DNA of 64,000 nt from positions 1 to 64,000 of the forward strand of contig JAGAVX010000050.1 in assembly GCA_017941705.1 (NCBI GenBank), read 5' to 3'. The position numbers and the translations under genes are program-made. Positions 35,413 through 44,574 of this stretch are shown one piece after another (position 1 is the stretch's first letter; the number at the start of each line of letters is the position of its first letter). Source of the stretch: Atopobiaceae bacterium (GTDB lineage Bacteria; Actinomycetota; Coriobacteriia; Coriobacteriales; Atopobiaceae). The notes beneath the pieces are model-generated. The model saw only the letters and a program-made list of their open reading frames with translations, searched no databases and had not been told where the DNA came from.

Positions 35413-37218
35413 GTGCGTATTGGTATCGCCCAGATAAACACGGTTCCAGGCGCATTTGACGCCACCGTCGAGCGCATGGTCGCGCAATCGAAAAGGGCCG
35501 CCGAGCAGAATGTGGACTTGCTCCTCTTTCCGCTCGCGGCCCTTGCGGGCGTCGATGCGCTTCCATATGCCGACACGCCCTCGTTCATGCGTGACGCGGC
35601 CGAGGCCATGCTGAGCCTGAGCGAGCGTGTCGCGTGTCCCTGTGTCGTGCCGGTTCCTCTTGACTACGATGGCCAGGAGGCCAACTTCGACGCGGTGCTG
35701 CTTGACGGGGGCGACATGCGGCCCCTGTGCCTCATGTCGCATTTGCGGCCCGGGGATGTGAGTGTCGCCCGCGGCGAGCATGAGGTGCCCCAGTTCGAGT
35801 TTGGGGGCGAGCGCCTGTCGATCGCGCTCTCATATGAGAGCCTCGATGCGCTCGATGATTACGAGTACGAGGGCAACGTCACCCTATTCTTCTCTGGCTA
35901 TCCCTTTGCCATGGATGACATTTCGAGCGCGATGGCTGCGGACCTCGAGAACGCGCGTTTCGAGTACGACGCCCAGACGATGGGGTCTTGGCTCGTGGGC
36001 GTTGCGCCTGTCGGCGGCTATGGGGACCAGGTGTTCACGGGTTCGAGCTTTGTCATGGACCCCAAGGGGAGGCTTGTCGCCATGGCGCCAGCCTTTGAGG
36101 AGGCCCTGCTGGTTGCCGACATCGGTACCGCAGGCGAGGGCGAAGAGGCACCCCTCCTGGAGTCGCTGCAGCCCGAGGTCTACGATGCGCCCTTCCACCT
36201 TTGGCAGGCACTGACGCTGGGCATTCATGACTTCGTCTCGAAGCAGGGATACACCGATGTCGCGCTGTGCCTCGATGGCACGCTGGACGCCGCGGTCCTG
36301 TTGGCGCTGGCTTCGGATGCTGTCGGCCCGCTGCATGTTCATGCCCTGGTCGGGGCCTCCGCCGGCCCCAGCGCTCCGGCTTGTCGCGAGCTGGCGCGCC
36401 GCCTGCGCGTCGATCAGGTCGATGCGACCGGGCATCCTCGCGAGTATGACATCCGCGACCTCGACGAGCTCGAGCTCGCGTCGATGGCGCGCGAATGCGG
36501 TGCGTTGGTGCTCTCGTCTGCCGACAAGACGGGGTTGTCACTGGGGCTGCGGGCGGGTCAGGTATCGTGTGCCCGCCTGTGCCCGCTGGGGGACGTGTAT
36601 CGCTCTGACGTTCTCGACATGGCCCATGTGCGCAACACGATATCGCCCATCTTCCGCAGGGTCGACTTGACCGAGGCCGATGCGGTCGCGTTGCCCCTTG
36701 CCGATGGGTCGGTCCGCACGATCGTCGGCGAGGCGGACATCACGCGAGTGGATGAGATCCTGCTGGGCTACATAGAGTACGACCGCACGTATGCGGAGCT
36801 GGCTGCGGAGGCTGTCGAGGCTGAGCTCGTTCATGCAGTGCTTTGCGCCGAGCGCAACGCGGAGCTCTTGCGTCGTTCGTGCCCGCCGGTCCTGACCATG
36901 AGCACCCATACGCTCGATGACGCGCGCTTCCCCTTGGGCATGGCCTGGCACGACGATCATCTGGATGCCGAGCCGTTCCAGTTTGGCAGCATGAGCACCA
37001 CTTCCACCGACGAGGGCACGCCGATTCGCCCGACTTCCAAGAGCGAAAACGATCTGGATGCCACGCTGGCAATGCTGCGCGACCTCGCTGAGCAGGGAGG
37101 GTTCTTTCCCACCAATGCGACGCCCTTTGATCCGGCAAAGCTGGCCGAGGAGTTCAAGGAGGGCACGTTGTCCGGGTTTGATGCGCTCCCATGGATGAGT
37201 CCATTCTCAGAGAACTAG
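35413..37218 (+). CDS. NAD-synthetase-like protein with degenerate active sites
   Basis: 601 residues from a GTG 3 bp after the superoxide reductase. The layout is that of glutamine-dependent NadE: a nitrilase-fold domain (MRIGIAQINTVPGAFDATVERM) and a synthetase domain (VLSSADKTGLSLGL...CPLGDVYRSDVLDMA). Key sites look lost. The nitrilase Glu (usual FPE) reads FPL at 40-41, the Cys (usual CED) reads SYES at 140-143, and no Lys stands at the LP site (SHLRPGD). The ATP loop SGGxDS reads LDGTLDA at 287-293. It may be a pseudoenzyme with a binding or regulatory role. The alignment is by eye. Confidence 0.7.
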   Translation: MRIGIAQINTVPGAFDATVERMVAQSKRAAEQNVDLLLFPLAALAGVDALPYADTPSFMRDAAEAMLSLSERVACPCVVPVPLDYDGQEANFDAVLLDGGDMRPLCLMSHLRPGDVSVARGEHEVPQFEFGGERLSIALSYESLDALDDYEYEGNVTLFFSGYPFAMDDISSAMAADLENARFEYDAQTMGSWLVGVAPVGGYGDQVFTGSSFVMDPKGRLVAMAPAFEEALLVADIGTAGEGEEAPLLESLQPEVYDAPFHLWQALTLGIHDFVSKQGYTDVALCLDGTLDAAVLLALASDAVGPLHVHALVGASAGPSAPACRELARRLRVDQVDATGHPREYDIRDLDELELASMARECGALVLSSADKTGLSLGLRAGQVSCARLCPLGDVYRSDVLDMAHVRNTISPIFRRVDLTEADAVALPLADGSVRTIVGEADITRVDEILLGYIEYDRTYAELAAEAVEAELVHAVLCAERNAELLRRSCPPVLTMSTHTLDDARFPLGMAWHDDHLDAEPFQFGSMSTTSTDEGTPIRPTSKSENDLDATLAMLRDLAEQGGFFPTNATPFDPAKLAEEFKEGTLSGFDALPWMSPFSEN

Positions 37219-37248
37219 CGTCCGTTCTGTGATAGGATAGAACGGACG
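37219..37248. terminator. Perfect 10-bp hairpin before ruvC
   Basis: CGTCCGTTCT, ten-nt loop, AGAACGGACG, starting one base after the upstream TAG. It can terminate the upstream transcript, though no T tract follows. Its right arm overlaps the LexA-type box. Confidence 0.5.
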
Positions 37249-37252
37249 TTCG
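37239..37252. promoter_or_regulatory. LexA (SOS) box upstream of ruvCAB
   Basis: AGAACGGACGTTCG matches the Gram-positive/actinobacterial SOS consensus CGAAC-N4-GTTCG at 9 of 10 fixed positions, with perfect GAAC/GTTC half-sites. It is 37 bp upstream of the ruvC start, where a LexA site would block transcription. ruv genes are classical SOS targets, which supports the call. Confidence 0.65.
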
Positions 37253-37289
37253 TATTGCGGCCCTGCCGCTGGCGGTGAAGGGAGGCCGC

Positions 37290-37922
37290 ATGATCATCCT
37301 TGGCATAGATCCCGGCCTGGCCCACACCGGATGGGGCATTGTCGAGACGCGCGGGGCGATGTGCCGCGCGCGGGCCTATGGATGCGTGACCACCAAGGCC
37401 TCGGAGCCGATCGACCAGCGCTTGGGCAAGATCTTCTCCGAGATATCCCGTGCGATTGACACGTACCACCCCACGCAGCTCGCCATAGAGAAGATCTTCT
37501 TTGGCGAGAACACCAGGTCCGCACTCGCGACTGCCCAGGCGCGCGGGGCGGCCATCGTGGCGTGCTCCCAGGCGGGTCTTGAGGTGGGGGAGTACACCCC
37601 CATGCAGATCAAGCAGGCCGTCGTGGGGACGGGTGCGGCCGACAAGCACCAGGTCATCTACATGGTGCGCACGGTGCTGGCGCTCGACCATGACCCCCAT
37701 CCCGACCACGCCGCCGATGCCCTTGCAGCCGCGGTGTGCCACGCCAATCTCAACAGGACCAAGGAGCTCTCACGCCGGGCGGCGGGAAGCCAGATATACG
37801 AGGCCGAGCAGGCGCAGCTCGAGCTTGCGCGCGAGGAGGCGCGCGAGGTCACTGCCGCCGCCACCGCCGCCAATGTGGCGCGTATGCGTGAGGAGCAGAG
37901 AAACAGGAGGACTGCCTCGTGA
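37290..37922 (+). CDS. ruvC: Holliday junction resolvase RuvC
   Basis: 210 residues from the ATG at 37290 behind GGGAGGCCGC. It cleaves Holliday junctions in concert with RuvAB. Acidic residues for the two-metal site: Asp7 (LGIDPGLAHTG), Glu in LAIEKIFFG, and the Asp pair in HPDHAADALAAAVCH. The C-terminus has about 40 extra residues rich in Ala, Glu and Arg (EEAREVTAAATAANVARMREE) that likely form a free helix. The stop overlaps ruvA by 4 bp. Confidence 0.96.
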   Translation: MIILGIDPGLAHTGWGIVETRGAMCRARAYGCVTTKASEPIDQRLGKIFSEISRAIDTYHPTQLAIEKIFFGENTRSALATAQARGAAIVACSQAGLEVGEYTPMQIKQAVVGTGAADKHQVIYMVRTVLALDHDPHPDHAADALAAAVCHANLNRTKELSRRAAGSQIYEAEQAQLELAREEAREVTAAATAANVARMREEQRNRRTAS

Positions 37923-38551
37923 TCGTTCAATTGACAGGCACGCTGGTGGAGGTGTTGCCCACGCACGTGGTGCTCGATGTGGGTGGCGTCGGTTACGAGC
38001 TGGGGGTCTCGTCCTCGACCGCGGCGGCGCTGCCGCAGGTGGGCGAGGCAGGCGTGACCGTCCTCACGAGGCTGATCGTGCGTGAGGACGCGATGGACCT
38101 CTACGGGTTTGCCACCAGGGAGGAACGTGCGCTGTTCGATCGGCTGGTGTCCATCTCGGGCGTCGGTCCCAAGCTCGCCCTCTCGGTGCTCTCGACCTTC
38201 TCGCCGGCGCAGCTCGCCACGGTGGTGGCGACTCAGGACATCGGCCGCATGGCGCAGGTGCCCGGCGTCGGCAAGCGCAAGGGCCAGCGTCTGCTCGTCG
38301 AGCTCGAGGGAGTGTTTGCCAAGGATGCCGAGCTGCGGGGCCTCGTCGGGCTCGCCCAGCCGTCACTGGCCGACACTGCGCCCGTCCCAACGGGTGCGTC
38401 GGTTGCGTCGGAGGCGACCGACGCGCTGCTGTCCATGGGCTTCTCCCCGCAGGAGGCGGAGCTTGCGCTCGAGGGCCATGAGGATGCTGGCGCCACTACC
38501 ATCGAGAAGGCCCTGGCCTACGCCCTGAGGCGTCTGGGTGGTGGTGCGTGA
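37919..38551 (+). CDS. ruvA: Holliday junction branch migration protein RuvA
   Basis: 210 residues from a GTG overlapping ruvC (GTGA). RuvA tetramers bind the junction and load RuvB. Domain I OB-fold ([31 protein letters not shown]), domain II helix-hairpin-helices ([40 protein letters not shown]), a variable linker, and domain III ([20 protein letters not shown]), which contacts RuvB. Complete and of normal length. Confidence 0.96.
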   Translation: MIVQLTGTLVEVLPTHVVLDVGGVGYELGVSSSTAAALPQVGEAGVTVLTRLIVREDAMDLYGFATREERALFDRLVSISGVGPKLALSVLSTFSPAQLATVVATQDIGRMAQVPGVGKRKGQRLLVELEGVFAKDAELRGLVGLAQPSLADTAPVPTGASVASEATDALLSMGFSPQEAELALEGHEDAGATTIEKALAYALRRLGGGA

Positions 38552-39633
38552 TGTGGGAGTCGACCAAGGAAGACCTGTTTGACGATGCCGGCCCTTCGCG
38601 GGGCGGTGCGGGAATGCAGCCCCGGCAGATGGGCCAGCGCAGCGTGACGGGCGAGCTCACGTCGGACGACCTCGACGTCGATCGCACCCTGCGTCCCAAG
38701 ACCCTCGACGACTACTATGGCCAGGAGCGCGTGCGTGAGAATCTCCGGGTGCTGATCCAGGCGGCACGAGACAGGGGCGAACCACTTGACCATGTCATCT
38801 TCTCGGGCCCCCCGGGACTCGGAAAGACGACCTTGGCAGGTGTCGTCGCCAACGAGATGGGAGCCAAGCTCCATACGACCTCGGGCCCCGCCATCGAGCG
38901 CACGGGGGACCTCGCTGCGATCCTCACCAACCTGAGCGAGGGTGACATCCTCTTTGTGGACGAGATCCATCGCCTCAACCATCAGGTGGAGGAGGTGCTC
39001 TATCCGGCCATGGAGGACTTCTTCCTCGACATCGTGATCGGCAAGGGCCCTGCAGCCCGCTCGATTCGCCTCGACATCCCGCGCTTTACCCTCGTTGGCG
39101 CCACGACGCGTACCGGCCTGCTCACTGGCCCGCTGCGCGACCGTTTTGGCATCTCCTACCGTCTGGACTACTACTCCACTGACGAGCTCTCGCGCATCGT
39201 CGCCCGCTCTGCCGCGATTCTGGGAGTCGATATCGACCAGCAGGGAGCCGCCGAGATCGCCTCGCGCTCACGCGGTACGCCGCGCCTTGCAAACCGCCTG
39301 CTCAAACGCGTGCGTGACTATGCACAGGTCAAGGCCGAGGGTGCCATCTCGTGGCAGGTCGCGGCCGAGGCGCTCTCGTTCTTCGAGATTGACGAGCTTG
39401 GCCTCGACTGGATGGATGTGAAGATACTCGACGCGTTGGCACGCACGTTCCGCGGGCGTCCCGTGGGGCTGACGACCGTCGCCTCCGCCGTTGGCGAGGA
39501 CCCCTCGACGCTCGAGGACGTCTACGAGCCCTACCTGCTGCAGCAGGGACTCATCATCCGCACGCCACAGGGCAGGCAGGCGACGCCGGCAGCGTTCGAG
39601 CACCTGGGAATAGTTCCTCCCGTTCAGAAGTAG
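38551..39633 (+). CDS. ruvB: Holliday junction branch migration ATPase RuvB
   Basis: 360 residues from the ATG at 38551; a GTG at 38548 is an alternative. The hexameric AAA+ motor of branch migration. Motifs: [21 protein letters not shown], Walker [22 protein letters not shown], Walker [17 protein letters not shown], sensor [21 protein letters not shown] and the winged-helix C-terminus ([24 protein letters not shown]). It ends the ruvCAB operon. The 150 bp that follow show only a repeated GCGTCGACGGG word. Confidence 0.97.
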   Translation: MWESTKEDLFDDAGPSRGGAGMQPRQMGQRSVTGELTSDDLDVDRTLRPKTLDDYYGQERVRENLRVLIQAARDRGEPLDHVIFSGPPGLGKTTLAGVVANEMGAKLHTTSGPAIERTGDLAAILTNLSEGDILFVDEIHRLNHQVEEVLYPAMEDFFLDIVIGKGPAARSIRLDIPRFTLVGATTRTGLLTGPLRDRFGISYRLDYYSTDELSRIVARSAAILGVDIDQQGAAEIASRSRGTPRLANRLLKRVRDYAQVKAEGAISWQVAAEALSFFEIDELGLDWMDVKILDALARTFRGRPVGLTTVASAVGEDPSTLEDVYEPYLLQQGLIIRTPQGRQATPAAFEHLGIVPPVQK

Positions 39634-39785
39634 CAGTCCCAGGCCAGCCAAGGGCGTCGACGGGACTCCTGGTCATCCGCAGTGACGGCTTGCGCCATCG
39701 CCGCGCGAGCGCGTCGACGGGTGAGTGCTTGTGTATCATGGGATGCGGCCCATCGAAGGCCCATCTGCCATTGTGAGGAGACGTC

Positions 39786-40193
39786 ATGTTGCATCGTGAC
39801 TACCTGCTTGAGGTCATAGCGAAGTTTGTCGACGCGGTGACGGTCGCGCTGCGCGGCGCCCTGATCGACGGGAAGATCGAGTCGGCGCGGGATGCCGAGG
39901 ATAGCATTGCCGCCCTCCTCGACCTCGATCCCGAGACGGCCATGAACCTGTCGCCCGACTCGTTGGTGACGATGATGCTGCTCTCGGGTATGGGAGACTC
40001 GCTGGCAAGCTATGTCTCGTACGCGCTCGACCGCGTCGGTGACGCCTATGACGACATGAACGATACGGCCAAGGCCGAGCTTCGCTGGGATCAGGCGCAG
40101 GCGGTGGCGGAGTCGTTTGGCTGCGATCCCAATGCCATCCCCGAGGAGTTCGCGGCATTCGAGGCGGAGCTTGCCGCCGCTGACGAGGCATAG
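39786..40193 (+). CDS. Hypothetical helical protein, possibly DUF6483
   Basis: 135 residues, GAGGAGACGTC before the ATG. MLHRDYLLEVIAKFVDAVTVALRGALIDGKIESARDAEDSIAALLDLDPETAMNL... is all-helical and acidic (C-terminus EEFAAFEAELAAADEA). The start, a DYL-type helix followed by an 'i..f..ai...l' helix, recalls the DUF6483 family of Gram-positive anaerobes, but I am not certain. Later segments (DRVGDAYDDMNDTAKAELRW) have a tetratricopeptide-like feel. Soluble, no known partner; the phosphoesterase gene follows after about 50 bp. Confidence 0.65.
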   Translation: MLHRDYLLEVIAKFVDAVTVALRGALIDGKIESARDAEDSIAALLDLDPETAMNLSPDSLVTMMLLSGMGDSLASYVSYALDRVGDAYDDMNDTAKAELRWDQAQAVAESFGCDPNAIPEEFAAFEAELAAADEA

Positions 40194-40245
40194 GCTCGCT
40201 GGCATGGCTTCCGATCGGACGATTCGCTTGCGGTAGGTGGTTGTG

Positions 40246-41100
40246 GTGGCGGTATTCCTGACAGGTGACACCCACGGTGAGCTTGACATGGCAAAGGTGG
40301 ACTGGCTCTCCCAGCATGCCGAGGGGCTCACGCGTGACGACGCCCTGATCATCCTGGGTGACTTTGGCCTGTTGTGGGCGGATCCGCCGACGCAGAAGGA
40401 AACCGACCGTCTTGACTGGCTCGAGTTCCAGCCATGGACGACCTTCGTTGTGGATGGCAACCACGAGAACTTTGACATGCTCGAGAAGCTGCCTGTGACG
40501 CACGGCTTTGGTGGCTCGATCCAGGAGATCCGGCCTCATGTCGTCCGCCTGATGCGTGGAGAGACCTACACGATTGGCGGACACACCTTCTTTGTGGTCG
40601 GCGGGGCGCACTCGATTGACGCGCAATGGCGCGTCCCGCATCAGTCGTGGTGGCCACAGGAGGTGCCTGTCGAGAGCGAGCGCGAGCGGATTGCCGCAGC
40701 GGCGCAGGCAGTGGGCGAGGTCGACTATGTGCTCACGCACTGTCCTCCCACGGGTTGCTACCGGTGGTACCGCTCTCGGTTCCCCAAGTTCTGGGGTCCG
40801 TCTGACGAGTACACTGATTGGCTCGAGGAGCACGTCGAGGGCCAGTTTGCCTACAAGCGCTGGTTCTACGGCCACATCCATATGGACCTGCCGCTCGACG
40901 AGCGCCATACGGTGCTGTACAACGAGGTGTTCGACCTCGATGGCACCGGACGCACGACCTATGGCACCAACATGGGCGTCTGTCCCAACGCCAGCCAGCA
41001 CGAATGGGAGCAGCGCTATGAGCCGCCAGCGCCCGGCGAGAAGCACAGCCATGCGTGGTACGAGTGCGTGCACTGTGGCAGGAAGATAGATATCTGGTAG
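40246..41100 (+). CDS. Calcineurin-like metallophosphoesterase with C-terminal zinc-ribbon-like tail
   Basis: About 284 residues; several in-frame GTG codons (40237, 40243, 40246) follow AGGTGG and the last has the best spacing. The metallophosphoesterase signature is complete: FLTGDTHGE, IILGDFGLLW, VVDGNHENFD, VLTHCPP and YGHIHMD. After the catalytic domain, about 45 residues (TNMGVCPNASQHEWEQRY...HAWYECVHCGRKIDIW) carry one clear CxxC and an upstream Cys, like half of a zinc ribbon. Such relatives hydrolyse phosphodiesters or phosphoproteins; the substrate is unknown. Confidence 0.85.
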   Translation: MAVFLTGDTHGELDMAKVDWLSQHAEGLTRDDALIILGDFGLLWADPPTQKETDRLDWLEFQPWTTFVVDGNHENFDMLEKLPVTHGFGGSIQEIRPHVVRLMRGETYTIGGHTFFVVGGAHSIDAQWRVPHQSWWPQEVPVESERERIAAAAQAVGEVDYVLTHCPPTGCYRWYRSRFPKFWGPSDEYTDWLEEHVEGQFAYKRWFYGHIHMDLPLDERHTVLYNEVFDLDGTGRTTYGTNMGVCPNASQHEWEQRYEPPAPGEKHSHAWYECVHCGRKIDIW

Positions 41101-41105
41101 GTGCC

Positions 41106-41894
41106 CTACTCGTCCGAGGCCTGCTCTGAGGCAATCGCGACGGCCGTCACCAGCGCCATTCCCATTAGCTCGACGTAATGCACCTCGATGCGTCCGATTC
41201 CCATGAGGTCCATCGCCCTCTGGGCCGCCCCATTGCGCGCCTCGCCCCTCTCGATGCCGGGTTCGGTCATGCAGAAGTGGCGAACTTCGTACAGCAGCTC
41301 CTCGTCTTGCGCCTCGTACCATATGCGCAGCGGATGCGCCGTCGACTTGAAGGCCGCCTCCTTTGCCGCGAAGAGCGCCGCCTTCGCGAGCGTGGGGTTC
41401 TCCGGCTCGAGTTGTGGGGCCAATTCCTTCTCGTGGTCCGTGAAGAGCAGGTGCGTGTAGTCTCTGCCGCTCTTGCGTGGTGCGAAGTGCGAGAGTGCGT
41501 TCAGGTCGATGCCCACTCCCATAAGTGGGGATCCGTCGCGCACGCGCGCCCATGCGCAGGCGATGAAGTCATCCTCGTCGGTGAGGCTCAAGAGCAGGTC
41601 GGACTGCTCGTTGCCGTCCTGGTCGACGGCGAGGGGCGCCTCGCGCTCGTCGTATCCGATTGGTACGAGCAGCGATCTGCTCTGGGTCGGAAGCTCTATG
41701 CAGCCGCGGTCATGCGCTCCCCAGGAATCCGCGCCGCGCAGCACGACGATCCCGCATCCGTCACAGCCGAGCCCAGCGAACGTCTCGTCCTCGAGTCGCG
41801 TGATGCACTCCTCGTCGATGCGATGTAGGACCACCTGGTCGCTGCCGGCCTGTCCGGTGGTAGCCCTGTCCCTCCTATGCATGCGCGTCATCAC
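41106..41894 (-). CDS. 4'-phosphopantetheinyl transferase superfamily protein
   Basis: Up to 262 residues; the true start is uncertain among the ATGs at 41894, 41891 and 41882, all inside the end of the upstream exporter gene. The core GVGIDLNALSHF (Asp metal ligand), LLFTDHEKELA and AALFAAKEAAFKS (Glu and Lys) is that of the AcpS/Sfp fold, which transfers the phosphopantetheine arm to carrier proteins. The size and N-terminal extension (GCDGCGIVVLRGADSW) resemble Sfp-like more than AcpS. No carrier protein or synthase gene is nearby, so its target is unknown. It ends close to and converges with the phosphoesterase gene. Confidence 0.75.
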   Translation of the reverse strand: MMTRMHRRDRATTGQAGSDQVVLHRIDEECITRLEDETFAGLGCDGCGIVVLRGADSWGAHDRGCIELPTQSRSLLVPIGYDEREAPLAVDQDGNEQSDLLLSLTDEDDFIACAWARVRDGSPLMGVGIDLNALSHFAPRKSGRDYTHLLFTDHEKELAPQLEPENPTLAKAALFAAKEAAFKSTAHPLRIWYEAQDEELLYEVRHFCMTEPGIERGEARNGAAQRAMDLMGIGRIEVHYVELMGMALVTAVAIASEQASDE

Positions 41895-42762
41895 CCCGCT
41901 GCGTCGAGAGCACGATGCCCGCCACGACGATGGCGCCGCCGATCAGCTGCATCGGGCTGATGTGCTCTCCTAGGATCAGCGCGGAGAGCGCAAGCCCAAA
42001 CACCGGAATCAGGTTCGAGAGCGAGGTGGCGGTCGAGGGTTCGAGGTCCTCGAGCCCCCAGTTGTAGAGCATGAACCCCACGACGGTGCAACCGATGACG
42101 AGGTAGGCGAGCGATGCCCAGGTCGTGGGCGTGGGGAGATGGTCGGGAAGTCCCTCGTAGGCGACGAAGGGGATGAATCCCAGCGCACCAAAGAGCGTCT
42201 GCCAGGTCGTGATGGTAAGCGTGCTGTAGGTACCCATGACGAGCCGCATGGCAAAGTTGTACAGGCTCCAGCAGAGTCCGCCGAACATGAGAATCAGGCT
42301 GCCTGCCAGCACGTTGCTGCCACCCTCGCCGCTCTCGGTGAGGGCGAGCAGGGCCACGCCCACAAAGGCGAGCACGATGCCGATGGTCTTGAGGGGCTGC
42401 GGGCGCGTCTTGTCTATGAGGCATTCGAGCACCAGGGTCATGGCGGGAAACGAGCCGACGATCAGCGACGAGGTGGAGGCGGGCAGCATCGAGACGCCGT
42501 AGTTCTCCGCGGCAAAGTAGAGGGTGGTGCCCAGGATGCCCGTGAGAGCGATCTGCGCCATGCCCTTGGGCTGCGGGATCTCATGCTCGCCGACTGCGAG
42601 GCGGACGACGAAGAAGGCGATCGTGGCCAGCGTGAAGCGGATGAGACCGAGCGACATGGGTCCCAGGGTGTCATAGCTGAGCTTTGAGGCGATGAGCGAG
42701 CCGCTCCAGAGCAGGCAGGCGATGGCAGCGGCGAGGATATGGATGGTGCGCGAGTTCTTCAC
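41875..42762 (-). CDS. EamA/DMT-family transporter
   Basis: 295 residues from a GTG at 42762 with AAGGAAGCCCC upstream. Ten hydrophobic segments in two EamA halves: IHILAAAIACLLWSGSLIASK (first), ...GTTLYFAAENYGVSMLPASTSSLI..., and a second half with LAYLVIGCTVVGFMLYNWGLEDL and ATSLSNLIPVFGLALSALILGE. The family exports amino acids, nucleosides or other metabolites; the substrate is not evident. It overlaps the phosphopantetheinyl transferase start by about 20 bp, so they are co-transcribed. Divergent from recQ. Confidence 0.9.
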   Translation of the reverse strand: MKNSRTIHILAAAIACLLWSGSLIASKLSYDTLGPMSLGLIRFTLATIAFFVVRLAVGEHEIPQPKGMAQIALTGILGTTLYFAAENYGVSMLPASTSSLIVGSFPAMTLVLECLIDKTRPQPLKTIGIVLAFVGVALLALTESGEGGSNVLAGSLILMFGGLCWSLYNFAMRLVMGTYSTLTITTWQTLFGALGFIPFVAYEGLPDHLPTPTTWASLAYLVIGCTVVGFMLYNWGLEDLEPSTATSLSNLIPVFGLALSALILGEHISPMQLIGGAIVVAGIVLSTQRGDDAHA

Positions 42763-42933
42763 GGGGCTTCCTTGAAACGGGTGACACGGAACATCAAGCA
42801 TACCATCAGTCGCACCCGCGTTCGACGGTGCGCCGCCATCGCGAGCGGCTGCCTTTGGTGTAGAGTCATGGTCTGGTTCGGCTCGGCATGCCGGCCGCCA
42901 GATGTCCCATCCGCTCGATCAGGGGTGTTGCGC

Positions 42934-44559
42934 GTGACCCAAGACCTTCCCATACGGCCCACCATGGACGACGCCCGAGCCGCCCTATCGACGCACTTTG
43001 GCTACGAGAGCTTCAGACCTGGCCAGGAGCGCGTGATCCAGGCGATTCTCGACGGGCGCGACACCATGGCCGTGATGCCGACGGGTGCGGGCAAGTCGGT
43101 GTGCTACCAGGTTCCCGCTGCGGTCATGGGTGGCCTCACCATCGTGGTCTCACCGCTCATCTCGCTCATGGCGGACCAGGTCTTTGCCCTCAAGGAGGTG
43201 GGCATTCGCGGCTCGTTCTATAACTCGACGCTCAAGCCGCGCGTGCGCCCCGAGGTGCTCAGGCGGGCGCTCGCCGGCTGGTACGACCTCATGTACGTCG
43301 CTCCAGAGCGCCTTGCCGACCCGGACTTCAGGGCGTTTGCGGCACAGGCCCACGTCCCGCTCGTTGCGGTGGACGAGGCCCACTGCGTGAGCCAATGGGG
43401 CCAGGACTTCAGGCCGGCCTATCGCGGGATCGCGGACTTCGTGAATGCGCTTCCCCAGCGTCCGGTCGTGGCCGCGCTGACGGCGACGGCGACGGGGCGT
43501 GTGCAGAGTGACGTGCGCGAACTGCTCGCGCTTCGAGACCCCGTGGTCGAGATCAGCGGCTTCGACCGGCCCAACCTCAGGCTCGCATCCTTCGAGCTCA
43601 CCCCCAAGAAGCGCGAGGCCTGGACCGTGAGCTACGTGCGGGACCATCCGCACGACACGGGAATCGTCTATGCCACGACACGCAAGAAGGTCGACCAGCT
43701 CGCCAAGATGCTCGATGACGCGGGCGTGCGCGTGGCTGCCTACCACGCCGGCATGACCGACGACAGGCGCACGCGTGCGCAGGAGGCCTTCGTGAACGAC
43801 GACGTGCAGGTCATGGTGGCAACCAACGCGTTTGGCATGGGCATCGACAAGAGCAACGTGCGCTACGTGATCAACTGCGGGTTGCCGCAGACGCTGGAGG
43901 AGTACTACCAGGAGGCGGGCCGCGCGGGCCGTGACGGAGAACCGGCGGAGTGCTACCTGCTGTGGAGCAGGGGAGACATCCGCACATGTCACTACTTCAT
44001 CGACAACATCGAGTTCGCCGATGGGGTGAGCATCGCCGACCAGCACAGGCTGCATGACAACCGAGAGCGCCTGCTGGGCGAGATGATCGGCTATGCCATG
44101 AGCACGAGCTGCCTGCGGGCCCGCGTGTTGCGCTACTTTGGCCAGCGGATGGTCTTTGGCCCCAACGGCTGCGGGGGATGCTCGGTCTGCAACGGCGACT
44201 CGCCCGACCGCTACCTGCGGGTCGAGAGGAAGCGCGCGGCGGTGGCCGAGAGCCGCGTGTATGGCGCACGCGAGCGACGCGCGCGTGACCTCGACGAGGT
44301 CGCCGCGAGCATCGAGGCGGATGACGTGTGGGTGCACGACGCGCCTGACGAGGAGCTGTTCCAGAGGCTGCGCGTGCTCAGAAAGACCCTGGCGGGCGAG
44401 GCGCACGTGGCACCCTACATGGTGTTCTCCGACAGGACGCTGCGCGCCATGGTGCGACGTAGGCCACGTACCAGCGAGGAGCTGCTCGAGGTTCCCGGCG
44501 TCGGTGACACCAAGCTGAAGCGCTACGGCCAGGCATTCCTGGACGAGCTGACTCGCTAG
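42934..44559 (+). CDS. recQ: ATP-dependent DNA helicase RecQ
   Basis: 541 residues from a GTG at 42934, 8 bp after AGGGG; an ATG at 42964 is the alternative. Motifs in order: FRPGQERVIQAIL (motif 0), MPTGAGKSVCYQVPA (Walker A), PLISLMADQV, VDEAHCVSQWGQDFRP (DEAH with the RecQ aromatic loop), ALTATAT, VATNAFGMGIDKSNVR and YYQEAGRAGRDG. The zinc-binding RQC part has CLRARVLRYFG...GCGGCSVCNGD. The C-terminus (FSDRTLRAMVRRRPRTSEELLEVPGVGDTKLKRYG) is a full HRDC domain. It unwinds forked and recombination intermediates. Confidence 0.94.
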   Translation: MTQDLPIRPTMDDARAALSTHFGYESFRPGQERVIQAILDGRDTMAVMPTGAGKSVCYQVPAAVMGGLTIVVSPLISLMADQVFALKEVGIRGSFYNSTLKPRVRPEVLRRALAGWYDLMYVAPERLADPDFRAFAAQAHVPLVAVDEAHCVSQWGQDFRPAYRGIADFVNALPQRPVVAALTATATGRVQSDVRELLALRDPVVEISGFDRPNLRLASFELTPKKREAWTVSYVRDHPHDTGIVYATTRKKVDQLAKMLDDAGVRVAAYHAGMTDDRRTRAQEAFVNDDVQVMVATNAFGMGIDKSNVRYVINCGLPQTLEEYYQEAGRAGRDGEPAECYLLWSRGDIRTCHYFIDNIEFADGVSIADQHRLHDNRERLLGEMIGYAMSTSCLRARVLRYFGQRMVFGPNGCGGCSVCNGDSPDRYLRVERKRAAVAESRVYGARERRARDLDEVAASIEADDVWVHDAPDEELFQRLRVLRKTLAGEAHVAPYMVFSDRTLRAMVRRRPRTSEELLEVPGVGDTKLKRYGQAFLDELTR

Positions 44560-44574
44560 GCTTGTCCGTCCGGT

